Source: Candidatus Binataceae bacterium (GTDB lineage Bacteria > Desulfobacterota > Binatia > Binatales > Binataceae). From it: a stretch of 52,962 bases of DNA. A model generated the notes under the pieces. That model made no database searches. It saw nothing but the letters and a program-made list of their open reading frames with translations, and was not told where the DNA came from. The stretch covers positions 1 to 52,962 of the forward strand of contig JASHPB010000292.1 of NCBI GenBank assembly GCA_030038355.1. The letters run 5' to 3'. Both the position numbers and the translations under genes were made by a program. Numbering within the stretch: position 1 is the first letter of the stretch; the number at the start of each line of letters is the position of its first letter. Shown in pieces: positions 46,077 through 52,962 of the stretch.

Positions 46077-46907
46077 ATGAGCGGACCCTCAATTAACAGT
46101 TTTGGCCCGGTTAGAGGCACGCGGCTGTTCGAAGAGATCTGCGACCAGATCCGAGGAAAGCTCTCGCTCGGAAAAATCGGACCCGGGGACAAGCTGCCAC
46201 CAGAACGAGATCTGGCCGAGCAGTTCGGGGTGAGCCGTGCCGCGGTCCGTGAGGCACTTCGAACACTCGAGGTTTCGGGACTCATTGAGTTGCGCATGGG
46301 ACCGAAAGGCGGCGCTTTCATATTGGAGGAAGGAGCGCCACTCACGCAGTCCTTTGAGAGTATGCTCGACCTTGGTCGCATCCCACTGGGCGATCTCACC
46401 GAAGCGCGCGTTTTGATAACTCAGCTCGTCGTTCGGCTCGCCTGTGAGCGCGGCACGGAAGATGACTTCGCCGCGATCGAGAAACACATCGATCAGATGG
46501 AACAAGCGATTGCACGCGGCGAAGGCTCCGAGAACCTCAATGTCATCACCGATTTCTACGATTTATTGGCCGCGGCTACAGGAAACCGGATGCTGCGGTT
46601 TCTCACCCACGGAATCGCGCAAGTCCTATCTAATCTCATCAGGCGCAACCATCCGGGGCCAATCGACGATCTGGTAGAACGTCGCCGCGAGATACTCGCG
46701 AAATTGCGGGTTCGCGATACGGACGGGGCCGAAAGACTCTTGACGAATCATCTGATGGAAGTTCACGCGAAGTTGAAGGAAGTAGATCCGGCATTTGGCG
46801 CCGGAGCGCGAGTACTTCGGCGGCAACTGGTCGTCGTACAGCACCGCCCGCATCCTGAGTCCAACGACAAGAGCATGCGCGCCCGGCTCGTTCGAAGACG
46901 CAGATGA
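46077..46907 (+). CDS. FadR-family GntR transcriptional regulator
   Basis: A 276-residue regulator. The N-terminal winged helix is clear: IRGKLSLGKIGPGDKLPPER, DLAEQFGVSRAAVREALRTL and LRMGPKGGAF. Residues 95-240 form an all-helical FCD ligand domain (TEARVLITQLVVRLACE, DFYDLLAAATGNRMLRFLT, RRREILAKLRVRD with His in LLTNHL), whose Asp/His set usually binds a metal and a carboxylate effector. GGCGAGGA precedes ATG 46077. A short Arg-rich tail is unusual. Its target is unknown; candidates are the DUF1330 gene or the oxidoreductase remnant nearby. Confidence 0.88.
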   Translation: MSGPSINSFGPVRGTRLFEEICDQIRGKLSLGKIGPGDKLPPERDLAEQFGVSRAAVREALRTLEVSGLIELRMGPKGGAFILEEGAPLTQSFESMLDLGRIPLGDLTEARVLITQLVVRLACERGTEDDFAAIEKHIDQMEQAIARGEGSENLNVITDFYDLLAAATGNRMLRFLTHGIAQVLSNLIRRNHPGPIDDLVERRREILAKLRVRDTDGAERLLTNHLMEVHAKLKEVDPAFGAGARVLRRQLVVVQHRPHPESNDKSMRARLVRRRR

Positions 46908-46945
46908 AATCAATGTGAACGCCTAGGTCGCGATTGCGTCTCAAC

Positions 46946-47560
46946 TCATGCAACGAGCAGTATTTTGCCCGCGCCCCTCTTCTCCACCGTGATATTCCCC
47001 TGCGCGAAGTCTCTAAGTGGCAGCTCCTGCGAAATCGGAACCTGCAACTTTTCCCTTCTTACTGCTTCCGCGTCCGCGAACTGAACCAGTGTCTTAGGGT
47101 CTTGCTTCGCGACGAAATGCACCGGACGGATGAACGCGACCTCGCCTATCAGGAACGCCAATCACATAGGCGCATATGGCGCCGTCTTTGATCTTGTCCA
47201 ACAACAATTCGGCTTTTGTGCTGCGGACGGTATTGGCGACAACATCGACGGGTGACAGAGAACTGATTGCAGCGTCGTCATCAAGTGCGACGATTTGGTC
47301 CGCACCCAGGCCTTTTGCTTCGGCGAGTTGAGTCTTTCGAACTCCTGCGATCACTCGCGCTCCCGAGTGTTTCGCCGTACACACGGCTGCCCGGCCGCCA
47401 CTACCTACGGCATCGGAAACGACGACTGTCTGACCCGACTGAAGCTTGCCCGCGACTGTGATCAACTGGCTTCCCGTGAGCGTGGCCAGCGGGCTGACGG
47501 CTCGGGCGTGCTGCGGCTTTCGGCTCAGCCGGCCAAGCAGATCGTGGGGCGTCTTCGACG
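46946..47560 (-). pseudogene. Zinc-free MDR-family quinone/alcohol oxidoreductase, truncated and frameshifted
   Basis: Minus-strand pieces of an NAD(P)H:quinone-oxidoreductase-type MDR: LTGSQLITVAGKLQSGQTVV, SDAVGSGGRAAVCTAKHSGA (nucleotide-binding AxGxxG region degraded to GSGGRA), LAEAKGLGADQIVALDDD, then after a shift near 47150 VAKQDPKTLVQFADAEAVRR and the C-terminal QELPLRDFAQGNITVEKRGAGKILLV (in adjoining blocks). The GroES-like N-terminal half is missing. An orphan SigF-type promoter lies upstream at 48381-48406. Confidence 0.65.
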
Positions 47561-48181
47561 GCTCATGTTTACGTGAGCGAACTTCCAGCGATTCGTCGGA
47601 TTCCGGTGCGGGAACGTGAGCAGCCCACCAGAGCGGGCGCAAGGCCAGACTAATCGTTGATCGAAAGATAAGGTTGCAACGTCAGCGTCTCCCGGTCGTT
47701 TCTGTATGACAAACCTTCCTGATCTCCTTCTCTCGTTCGTGACTATCGGAAGAGGACTGACCACAAGTTCTTCCAACCGGGTAACTCGTGCCACGCATGC
47801 GCCGCGACCTGCTGAATACCATTTATTCAATACTCCTATAGTGGGTAGTCGCGGATATGGTTGAATACTAACCGGATACTGCCTGAGCCGCAGTGATCGA
47901 AGGGCCTGGCATCGTTTCGTCGCCATGGCACACCATTCAGTAACACGCCGCAATATTCTATTGGGGCACAAATTCGAATGCAGCGGAAATTGAGGTCTAC
48001 TTATAAAAGTCCGACGCGATGAGTTTTTGTCAATTCAATTGATGACTTAGCCGGAGCTCTTGCTAGTTGCACGCGGAACCCTCGCTGCCGAAAATGCGGG
48101 CCACCGCGTTGATCGCACCAGTTCTCGCCCCTTTGCACGCGATCGATGCGGCGGGGAGATAAAAAGAAGCTCCGATACTTT
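47561..48181. other. Non-coding region between oxidoreductase remnant and selC-like fragment
   Basis: About 620 bases without a recognisable gene on either strand. It may hold the fully eroded N-terminal half of the MDR gene. Confidence 0.35.
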
Positions 48182-48223
48182 GGAGGAGGAAGGGGCCCAG
48201 TGGCCCCAGCGGCCTTCAAAACC
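48182..48223 (+). pseudogene. Truncated tRNA-Sec-like (selC) 5' half
   Basis: These bases parallel the first 42 of the selC gene at 52696: the same GGAGGAGG acceptor strand, a 6-bp D stem with a four-base loop (GGGGCC-CAGT-GGCCCC), and the anticodon loop CTTCAAA with UCA. The D-stem end pair is G-C here and A-T in the full gene, a compensatory change. After the anticodon loop the similarity ends: the anticodon stem cannot close and no variable or T arm follows. Confidence 0.6.
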
Positions 48224-48380
48224 TAAGCGTCTGGTTACGACCGATCATGCCAGATCATCTCGCGTCGGAAATGTGTGTAGTTGTCGCCGTGACGTTAGCT
48301 CACATAACGCCGTCGACGCGGAGCGTGGGCACTTGGTGAGCATGCCGAGCACGACGAATCAACTTATCCTTCTAATTCGG

Positions 48381-48406
48381 TTCGCGAATGCGGAAGACTC
48401 AGTTAC
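48381..48406 (-). promoter_or_regulatory. SigF-type ECF promoter (GTAACT-N16-CGAA), apparently orphan
   Basis: On the minus strand GTAACT (48406-48401) and CGAA (48384-48381) are 16 bases apart. No intact gene follows to the left; the nearest is the MDR oxidoreductase remnant, about 800 bases away. Confidence 0.5.
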
Positions 48407-48452
48407 AAAGCGATTACTAAAATGATAAAGACCACAGATGGCACTTTCCTTC

Positions 48453-49757
48453 TTACGAGTTCGTCGTTGGGCGGCTCACATGGGCGCTATCGCCTCTCCA
48501 TTCGGCAAGTAACGATCGCGGGCCTCGGACCGAGATGTTAGGCGAGAAGCGTAACGACTGATTATGAGCCAGGCGCAAGCCCGGCAACCGCGCGGTGAAC
48601 TCCTCGAGCACAAGGCGTGCTTCAAGACGCGCAAGCGGTGCACCAAGGCAGAAGTGAGCGCCGTGTCCGAACGAAATATGCTCGCGAGCATTCGAACGCC
48701 GCACATCGAATCGCTCCGGATCAGCAAACACCGCTGGATCACGATTGGCCGAACCAAGCAGGAGAAGCAAGTCAGCATCGGCGGGCACCGGCACTCCGCC
48801 AATCTCGACTTCTCGCGTCGTCTTGCGCCGCCACGTGATGATCGAGGAATCCATCCGCAATACTTCCTCGATTGCGTTCGGAATGAGCGACGGATCGAGA
48901 CACAGACTCTCCCATTGCGGGCGATCGCTAAGCAGGCGAAAAAATGCATTGCCGAGGAGATTTGTCGTCGTTTCGTGGCCGGCAATCAGCAGGGTAAAGA
49001 TGATCGCGGTCACCTCTGAACGAGTAAGCGCCGGCAAGTCGCCATCGCGCGCCGTGACCAGATCACTGGTAAAGTCCTCGCGCGGTTCCTGAGCACGACT
49101 CGCGACTAATTCCTCGGCGTAGTGCCAGAATACGCCCATACCGCGCGCCAGTGCGCACTGCTCGCTCTCGCTCGGGTTACCGAACATGAACAGGATGCGG
49201 CTTTGCGCTCCTGCCTTGACCCGCGGGACGTCCTCATCAGGAACGCCGAGAATCTTGAAGATAACCAATGCGGGCAGTTCCCACGCGAGATCATGAATCA
49301 GATCCGCCTTGCCGCGTGCAACCAGCTGGTCGATGAACCTGACTGCCAAACCGCGGATGAACGGTTCCATCGCCGCTAGTCGGCGCGGCTTGAACGCAAT
49401 ATTAGCCAGCCGCCGCACGCGCGTGTGGGCCGGCGGATCGATGTTGACCAGCGTCGGCCGGGGGCGAAAATTGTAGCTTGTGAGAATCTGTTCCGCCGCC
49501 ACGCAAGGTTGCTTCAACAGCGAAAGCGTATTGCTGGCGGAAAATACCATCGGGTTTTCTAAGATTTGCCGGATGTCACGGTAGCGCGTCACCACCCAGT
49601 AGTTCAGCTTCGTGCTGTAGAATACAGGCGTAACCTCACGCGCCTCCTTGAAGAACTCATATGGGTTCGCCAGGTATGACTCGGCGAATGGATCGAAACT
49701 TTCCTCAAACCCGCTGGGCTCAGCGGTTATCAAATCTAGTTGCTCTGACATTTTCAT
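48453..49757 (-). CDS. Cytochrome P450
   Basis: A 434-residue soluble bacterial P450. The I-helix oxygen motif is AGHETT (259-264), the K-helix ExxR is EEVLR (297-301), the PERF-like DPERFDVRR is at about 346-354, and the heme loop FGHGAHFCLGAPLARLE has the thiolate Cys370. All key parts are intact. It needs an external ferredoxin and reductase, which are not nearby. ATG 49757 overlaps the stop of the upstream ACAD gene (ATGA); ATG 49751 is an alternative with an AGAGAA site. It is likely co-transcribed with that gene from the SigF-type promoter at 50939, acting on an unknown lipid, terpene or xenobiotic. Confidence 0.92.
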   Translation of the reverse strand: MKMSEQLDLITAEPSGFEESFDPFAESYLANPYEFFKEAREVTPVFYSTKLNYWVVTRYRDIRQILENPMVFSASNTLSLLKQPCVAAEQILTSYNFRPRPTLVNIDPPAHTRVRRLANIAFKPRRLAAMEPFIRGLAVRFIDQLVARGKADLIHDLAWELPALVIFKILGVPDEDVPRVKAGAQSRILFMFGNPSESEQCALARGMGVFWHYAEELVASRAQEPREDFTSDLVTARDGDLPALTRSEVTAIIFTLLIAGHETTTNLLGNAFFRLLSDRPQWESLCLDPSLIPNAIEEVLRMDSSIITWRRKTTREVEIGGVPVPADADLLLLLGSANRDPAVFADPERFDVRRSNAREHISFGHGAHFCLGAPLARLEARLVLEEFTARLPGLRLAHNQSLRFSPNISVRGPRSLLAEWRGDSAHVSRPTTNS

Positions 49758-50594
49758 TTCTCTTGGTTTCCAGAATTGCTACCAAAATGTGAGCGGCAGG
49801 CAGCTTTCACCTCAAAAGCTCCAGGGGGCGAAACTCCCAGCAGTGACCGTTGCCTGATTTCGTAGTTGCGGATCGAGACTAATGTGTGCTGGTTTATCGT
49901 ACGGATATCGCGGAGAGCGCGGTCCAGGTATCCATTGGCATAAACCGACGGACCGCCACCCGGTTTGTACGGGGGATCAACCGCCTCCATGGATCCCTTG
50001 AAAGCGCTTAAGATAGCCAGCCAATAGTGTCCAATTTGATCGGCGCTTAGCCGTTGCCTGCTCTTGAGTGTGGACCACACCTCACCCATTACGTCGTACA
50101 CATAGCTTCGTACGGTTCCCGCTGCCGCTTGAGCGTGGTCGAAGGCGTTTTGAATGTGCGGCTGCTCGCACATCTTGAGCGCCGGCGTCAGTCGACCCTC
50201 GTCGACAAGCTGTCGACCGGTTGTCCTGCGCGTCATCTTCGCAAATGCGTGCAGCGCGCCGCGAGCGATTCCCAACGGCGCGGCGGCTGCCTTCGCTGTA
50301 AAAGGGAACGGAAATGCATAGAGCGGTCCTCGGCGTAACACCTTGGCCTCCTGCCAACTCAGAGTCTGATTCGGCGGGACGAATAGGTCATTAACGGCGA
50401 CGTCAATGCTGCCGCTGCCGCGTAGTCCCGTGGTGTACCAGGTATCGGTGACTTCACATTGGTCCGCCGGTATGAAGCAGCATCGCTCTGGCAAACCCCA
50501 GATCTTAGACTTGCTCGATCGGCGTCATAAGCTAGACAACCGCCAACAATCCATTCGCTATGCTGGCAGCCGCTGCTAAAGTGCCAGCCCATTG
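49754..50594 (-). pseudogene. Acyl-CoA-dehydrogenase-fold flavin monooxygenase (HpaB/type-2 ACAD-like), N-terminus lost
   Basis: The main frame (50494-49754, 246 residues) has CCFIPADQCEVTDTWYTTGLRGSGS, VAVNDLFVPPNQTLSW, PLGIARGALHAFAKMTRR and GYLDRALRDIRTINQH: the middle and C-terminal domains of the ACAD-fold family that includes flavin-dependent monooxygenases. Just upstream in another frame is WHFSSGCQHSEWIVGGC, the matching earlier segment, so a frameshift lies near 50500. The first 120 or so residues are missing. Probably inactive, although the P450 coupled to its 3' end is intact. Confidence 0.7.
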
Positions 50595-50672
50595 TCTTTG
50601 ACTCGGGGCGGGACCTTTCGGATCTCCGCGCGGGTATGTGGATCGAGCTTTTCGAGCTCGATTTCAAAATGT

Positions 50673-50852
50673 CTAAAGAGCCTTGCGAGTTGGCGGACGA
50701 CCGACTACTCGAAACCCATTCTGTTTGTTCGGCTGGCTGACGTGGGCCCTTTGCTGCAGATCTACTTTTAGTTGTGCAAACTCGGCGATCGCCTCGAAAA
50801 GCGGTGATGGATTTATCGCGCCAAACACCGTTTTCCAGATGGTTATTTTCAT
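50673..50852 (-). CDS. Small hypothetical ORF downstream of a SigF-type promoter
   Basis: A 59-residue frame: MKITIWKTVFGAINPSPLFE, AIAEFAQLKVDLQQRAHVSQ, ending GRPPTRKAL. A GGAG lies nine bases before ATG 50852. A second frame just beyond it reads VVRQLARLFRHFEIELEKLDP, which also looks coding, so this may be one protein of about 95 residues with a frameshift. I do not recognise it. The promoter at 50939-50964 is 87 bases upstream, as for the SnoaL gene. Confidence 0.35.
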   Translation of the reverse strand: MKITIWKTVFGAINPSPLFEAIAEFAQLKVDLQQRAHVSQPNKQNGFRVVGRPPTRKAL

Positions 50853-50938
50853 CTCCTTGTGCTCCTACGCAAATCAACGGCATCAACCACTCTGAAATTC
50901 GGATGGGACCGACGGAAAGTGCGTCCCATGTAAGTGAG

Positions 50939-50964
50939 TTCGTGGTTTAAGCGAGAGCAGTTAC
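50939..50964 (-). promoter_or_regulatory. SigF-type ECF promoter (GTAACT-N16-CGAA)
   Basis: On the minus strand GTAACT (50964-50959) and CGAA (50942-50939) are 16 bases apart. Similarity to the promoter at 43551 continues past CGAA (ACTCACTTACAT against ACTCACTCACAT), so the two are probably paralogous. It faces the small ORF, ACAD remnant and P450. Confidence 0.65.
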
Positions 50965-50999
50965 ATTTCCGAAGTGAGTGCGATCTCGCGCACGTGATT

Positions 51000-51635
51000 A
51001 CCATCGGATGAAGCGGGATCCGAAGCTGTGCTCTGATGAGCGCGCAAAGTGCGATCGCCGTTCCATACCAGAAAGCCATCAACGGAATAGTGTGGCTCTT
51101 GCAGCCAAAAGCGTAGGCAAAGGCGCCTAGACCACCGGTCACCTATCCCGCCATCGCACTAGTAAGAGTCAATCGAGTTGCTGAACCCTGAGGGAGTGTC
51201 CATCTCAGCGCCGCCATTGGAACTACGGCCAAAGACAAAATGCACAGAGGACAGTATCCCGGTGCAATTGGCGACGCCCTACGAAGCATCTCGCTCCACC
51301 TCTGGGCGCCAACAAAAGGCAGGATCGCGAGAGCTACCGCGATCGCCGCGAAAAAGGGCAGAAAGACCATCCCTGCCTATGCTTTTTCTCCAGACCCGGC
51401 CGCATCGATCTGAGCAAAGGAAGAGCTGCCGCGCAATTACACTGAGAATGAAACACCGTTTAATTGCGAGATGGCTGTTGAATCGAGATCGGCACAAGCC
51501 CCGACTGTCGTCAGCATCAAGCCAAACGCGACGGAGCGGCTGACGAGCATGGCAAGCAGCAGTCTCTTTCCAAACTGACGTGACCTACTGGCTCAAGGTC
51601 CGCACTAGCACGTCAATCAGCCGATCAGTAATCAC
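51000..51635 (-). pseudogene. nrsF: Decayed second NrsF (DUF1109) anti-sigma gene
   Basis: Minus-strand fragments match the intact nrsF at 43787-44437 in order: ITDRLIDVLVRTLSQ followed by a stop, RSMRPGLEKKHRQG in another frame, FLPFFAAIAVALAILPFVGA and LCILSLAVVPMAALRWTLPQ (51370-51145), a stop, then GGLGAFAYAFGCKSHTIPLM and IALCALIRAQL (51140-51030). At least three disruptions make it inactive. Confidence 0.75.
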
Positions 51636-51639
51636 GTGT

Positions 51640-52157
51640 CTCTTTCCTATCGTACTCTTAACGCCGGCGTTTCTTGAGCCACGATGTACTGCAACCTTTA
51701 TTGCGGATTCGGACATTCCGCTGCGGGCGGCCGCTTCGCTTACACTCAGCCTGTCCAGTTTTACATCCTGAATCGCTTCTCGAGCTTCTTTTGTGATTTC
51801 CGATAAGAGGCGTTGGAGATCCGGGCTGCTCTCCACCCCTGTCATATCGGTAAGTGAGGTGGGTTCCTGAGTGTCCTCCAGGGATAGGTTTTTGAATGAC
51901 AATTTGATCCGACGAAAGTAATCGAGAAATTTGTAGCGTGCGATTGCATAAATCAAGGGCGTAAACGGTTCCGATCGATCGTGCGTGTGCGGATGGCTAC
52001 GCATCGCGATCAACGATTCCTGCCGGAGGTCTTCCACCTCTGTTAAACCCTGCCCGATTCGTGCGAAACGATGCGTGTAGTAGGCGCGCAGATGAGCGGT
52101 CAACCCTTCTAAAAGCTCGTCATAGGCTGCACCGTCGCCATCGAGGCTGGCTATCAT
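51640..52157 (-). pseudogene. sigF: Decayed second SigF-like ECF sigma gene
   Basis: The frame matches the intact SigF from its residue 15 on: LTAHLRAYYTHRFARIG, EDLRQESLIAM, FTPLIYAIARYKFLDYFRR, REAIQDVKLDRLSVSEAA and SGMSESAIKVAVHRG. A stop lies just upstream of ATG 52157, removing the first residues, and a frameshift after AVHRG replaces the end of region 4.2 and runs into the nrsF frame. Regions 2 and most of 4 are still readable, so the loss is recent. Changes such as LLQEA to LRQES in region 2.2 also suggest relaxed selection. Confidence 0.75.
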
Positions 52158-52695
52158 CAGAGCCCGAAGCTTGCGGATATGCAGCTGTCATCAACCGAAA
52201 GCAGAGCTTCAGGGCTGAGACATCATCACTCATATCGAAACTGAATAGAACAGAGTCAGAAACTGGCTACTACTCGCCCTCGCCGAATGGATTACGTTCG
52301 AAGCAAGGAGCTTTGCGACAGGAATCAGCGAGCGAAACACGTGTCATTTCACATCAGACTCGATCTGAATCCAGAGAATCGACGAAGGAAGCCGCAGCTT
52401 CGCGATCGGCATGAAGTGTTGAAAGCTGATAGCCGCCTACCAAGCCAAGGATACGAACGCAGACCTCTTGGCGACCTTCGCTATTCAAATATCAATTCCC
52501 TAACGACGAGCGCCTCAGTAGGACGGAGCGGGGGGCGTTTTCCTCATTCTTAGATAGAGGAAGGAGAAGGCGCGGCCAAGGCGTAGGGCCCAAGACCGCG
52601 AGCGGCCCAAGAAATAGCGGCATATTTACAAATCCATTTACATCTGCGCCTAATTCGGCTCACCAGCGCCGAAAAACCCAGTAGAATAAAGGCCT
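52158..52695. other. Non-coding region between sigma remnant and selC
   Basis: About 540 bases with no recognisable gene on either strand and no GTAACY-N16-CGAA match, unlike the region upstream of the intact sigF. A promoter for selC should lie in its last 100 bases. Confidence 0.4.
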
Positions 52696-52791
52696 GGAGG
52701 AGGAAAGGGCCCGGTGGCCCTACCGGTCTTCAAAACCGGCTTGGCGGCTATTGCAGTCGCCGGAGAGTTCGACTCTCTCCCCCCTCCGCCA
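52696..52791 (+). tRNA. selC: Selenocysteine tRNA (anticodon UCA)
   Basis: 96 bases fold as a bacterial tRNA-Sec. An 8-bp acceptor stem (GGAGGAGG with CCCCCTCC, one A-C mismatch) is followed by a 6-bp D stem with a four-base loop (AGGGCC-CGGT-GGCCCT), an anticodon stem CCGGT/ACCGG with loop CTTCAAA (anticodon TCA), a long variable arm (GGCGGC with GTCGCC), a T arm GAGAG-TTCGACT-CTCTC, discriminator G and an encoded CCA. The 8+5 acceptor/T arrangement, long D stem and G73 are specific to tRNA-Sec. It would decode the UGA in the 8134-8991 selenoprotein gene. Confidence 0.93.
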
Positions 52792-52912
52792 TCCGGCGCG
52801 GATTGCGGGTGCAGTCGATTGAAGGCGTAGAATCGTCCGCGCTGCGAGCTTAAAATCAGCGGCTCCAAAACATCGACGATCCATTTTATCGGCGCGGCAC
52901 GGAGTCCGGCGT

Positions 52913-52962
52913 GATCCCGATTCGTTACAACTTGCGCAGTTTGATGGTGCGCCGCGCGACCA
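52913..52962 (+). CDS. Start of an ABC-transporter permease (MacB/FtsX-like), cut by window end
   Basis: GTG 52913, preceded by ACGGAG, opens a frame reading IPIRYNLRSLMVRRAT up to the window end. That N-terminus (MIP-x-x-YN-x-RSL-x-VR) is typical of FtsX/MacB-type permeases. Only 16 codons are visible, so the call is tentative. Confidence 0.45.

Noticed and set aside
47525-47971. 148-residue minus-strand ORF
   Set aside because: Its composition is basic and low in hydrophobic residues, with no family motif; the real coding signal nearby is the MDR remnant in another frame.
48182-52791. Integrated mobile element bounded by two tRNA-Sec copies
   Set aside because: No integrase or transposase lies between them, the shared part is the 5' half (integrases usually duplicate the 3' end), and the copies differ by compensated substitutions, which indicates age.
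1-52962. CRISPR arrays, rRNA genes and intact insertion sequences
   Set aside because: No regularly spaced repeats, rRNA-like stretches, transposase motifs or terminal inverted repeats were seen.

Overview
The window looks like chromosome from an aerobic, GC-rich soil or sediment bacterium with a Gram-negative envelope (TonB-dependent receptor, outer-membrane porin). Three LLM-class flavin/F420 oxidoreductases, a P450 beside an acyl-CoA-dehydrogenase-like flavoprotein, a predicted selenoprotein and many decayed genes would fit a Binatota-like (Desulfobacterota_B) or related uncultured lineage. That assignment rests on gene content only.

1-7.4 kb: cobamide salvage and remodelling. A cobalamin riboswitch faces a wrecked btuB whose 5' part appears inverted. 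Intact cobU is followed, on the other strand, by a tight bluB-cbiZ-cbiB-cobD-cobT-cobS operon. No corrin-ring genes are present, so the set imports, cleaves (CbiZ) and rebuilds cobamides with its own DMB (BluB). 7.5-9 kb: thiol peroxidase and a GrdB-family selenoprotein with an in-frame UGA and a SECIS-like hairpin. Its tRNA-Sec gene (selC) is at the far right end of the window.

9.5-22.7 kb: metabolic and redox genes (LLM oxidoreductases, SDR, CBS pair, VOC, GNAT, YghU-type GST, TauD dioxygenase, a possible diiron protein) mixed with decayed genes. 22.7-28.2 kb is a gene graveyard: glycosyltransferase, LuxR, hipBA, TIR and hydrolase remnants on both strands.

28.3-41.8 kb: one co-oriented urea module. 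A one-component regulator made of an OmpR-type winged helix fused directly to a UrtA/AmiC-like urea-binding domain is followed by a 570-bp regulatory gap with a PhoB-box-like tandem repeat, then porin, urtABCDE and ureABCEFGD. The porin would admit urea, UrtABCDE import it, UreABC hydrolyse it, UreEFGD load nickel, and the fused regulator probably senses intracellular urea. This fusion is the most likely undescribed system here.

41.9-52.7 kb: an ECF sigma (SigF-like)/NrsF locus, present once intact and once decaying. Four GTAACY-N16-CGAA elements, all on the minus strand, match the SigF promoter type. They precede a small ORF-sigF-nrsF unit, a SnoaL-DoxX pair, an ACAD/P450 unit, and one position with no intact target. 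A truncated second selC-like sequence, the true selC and the start of an ABC permease close the window.
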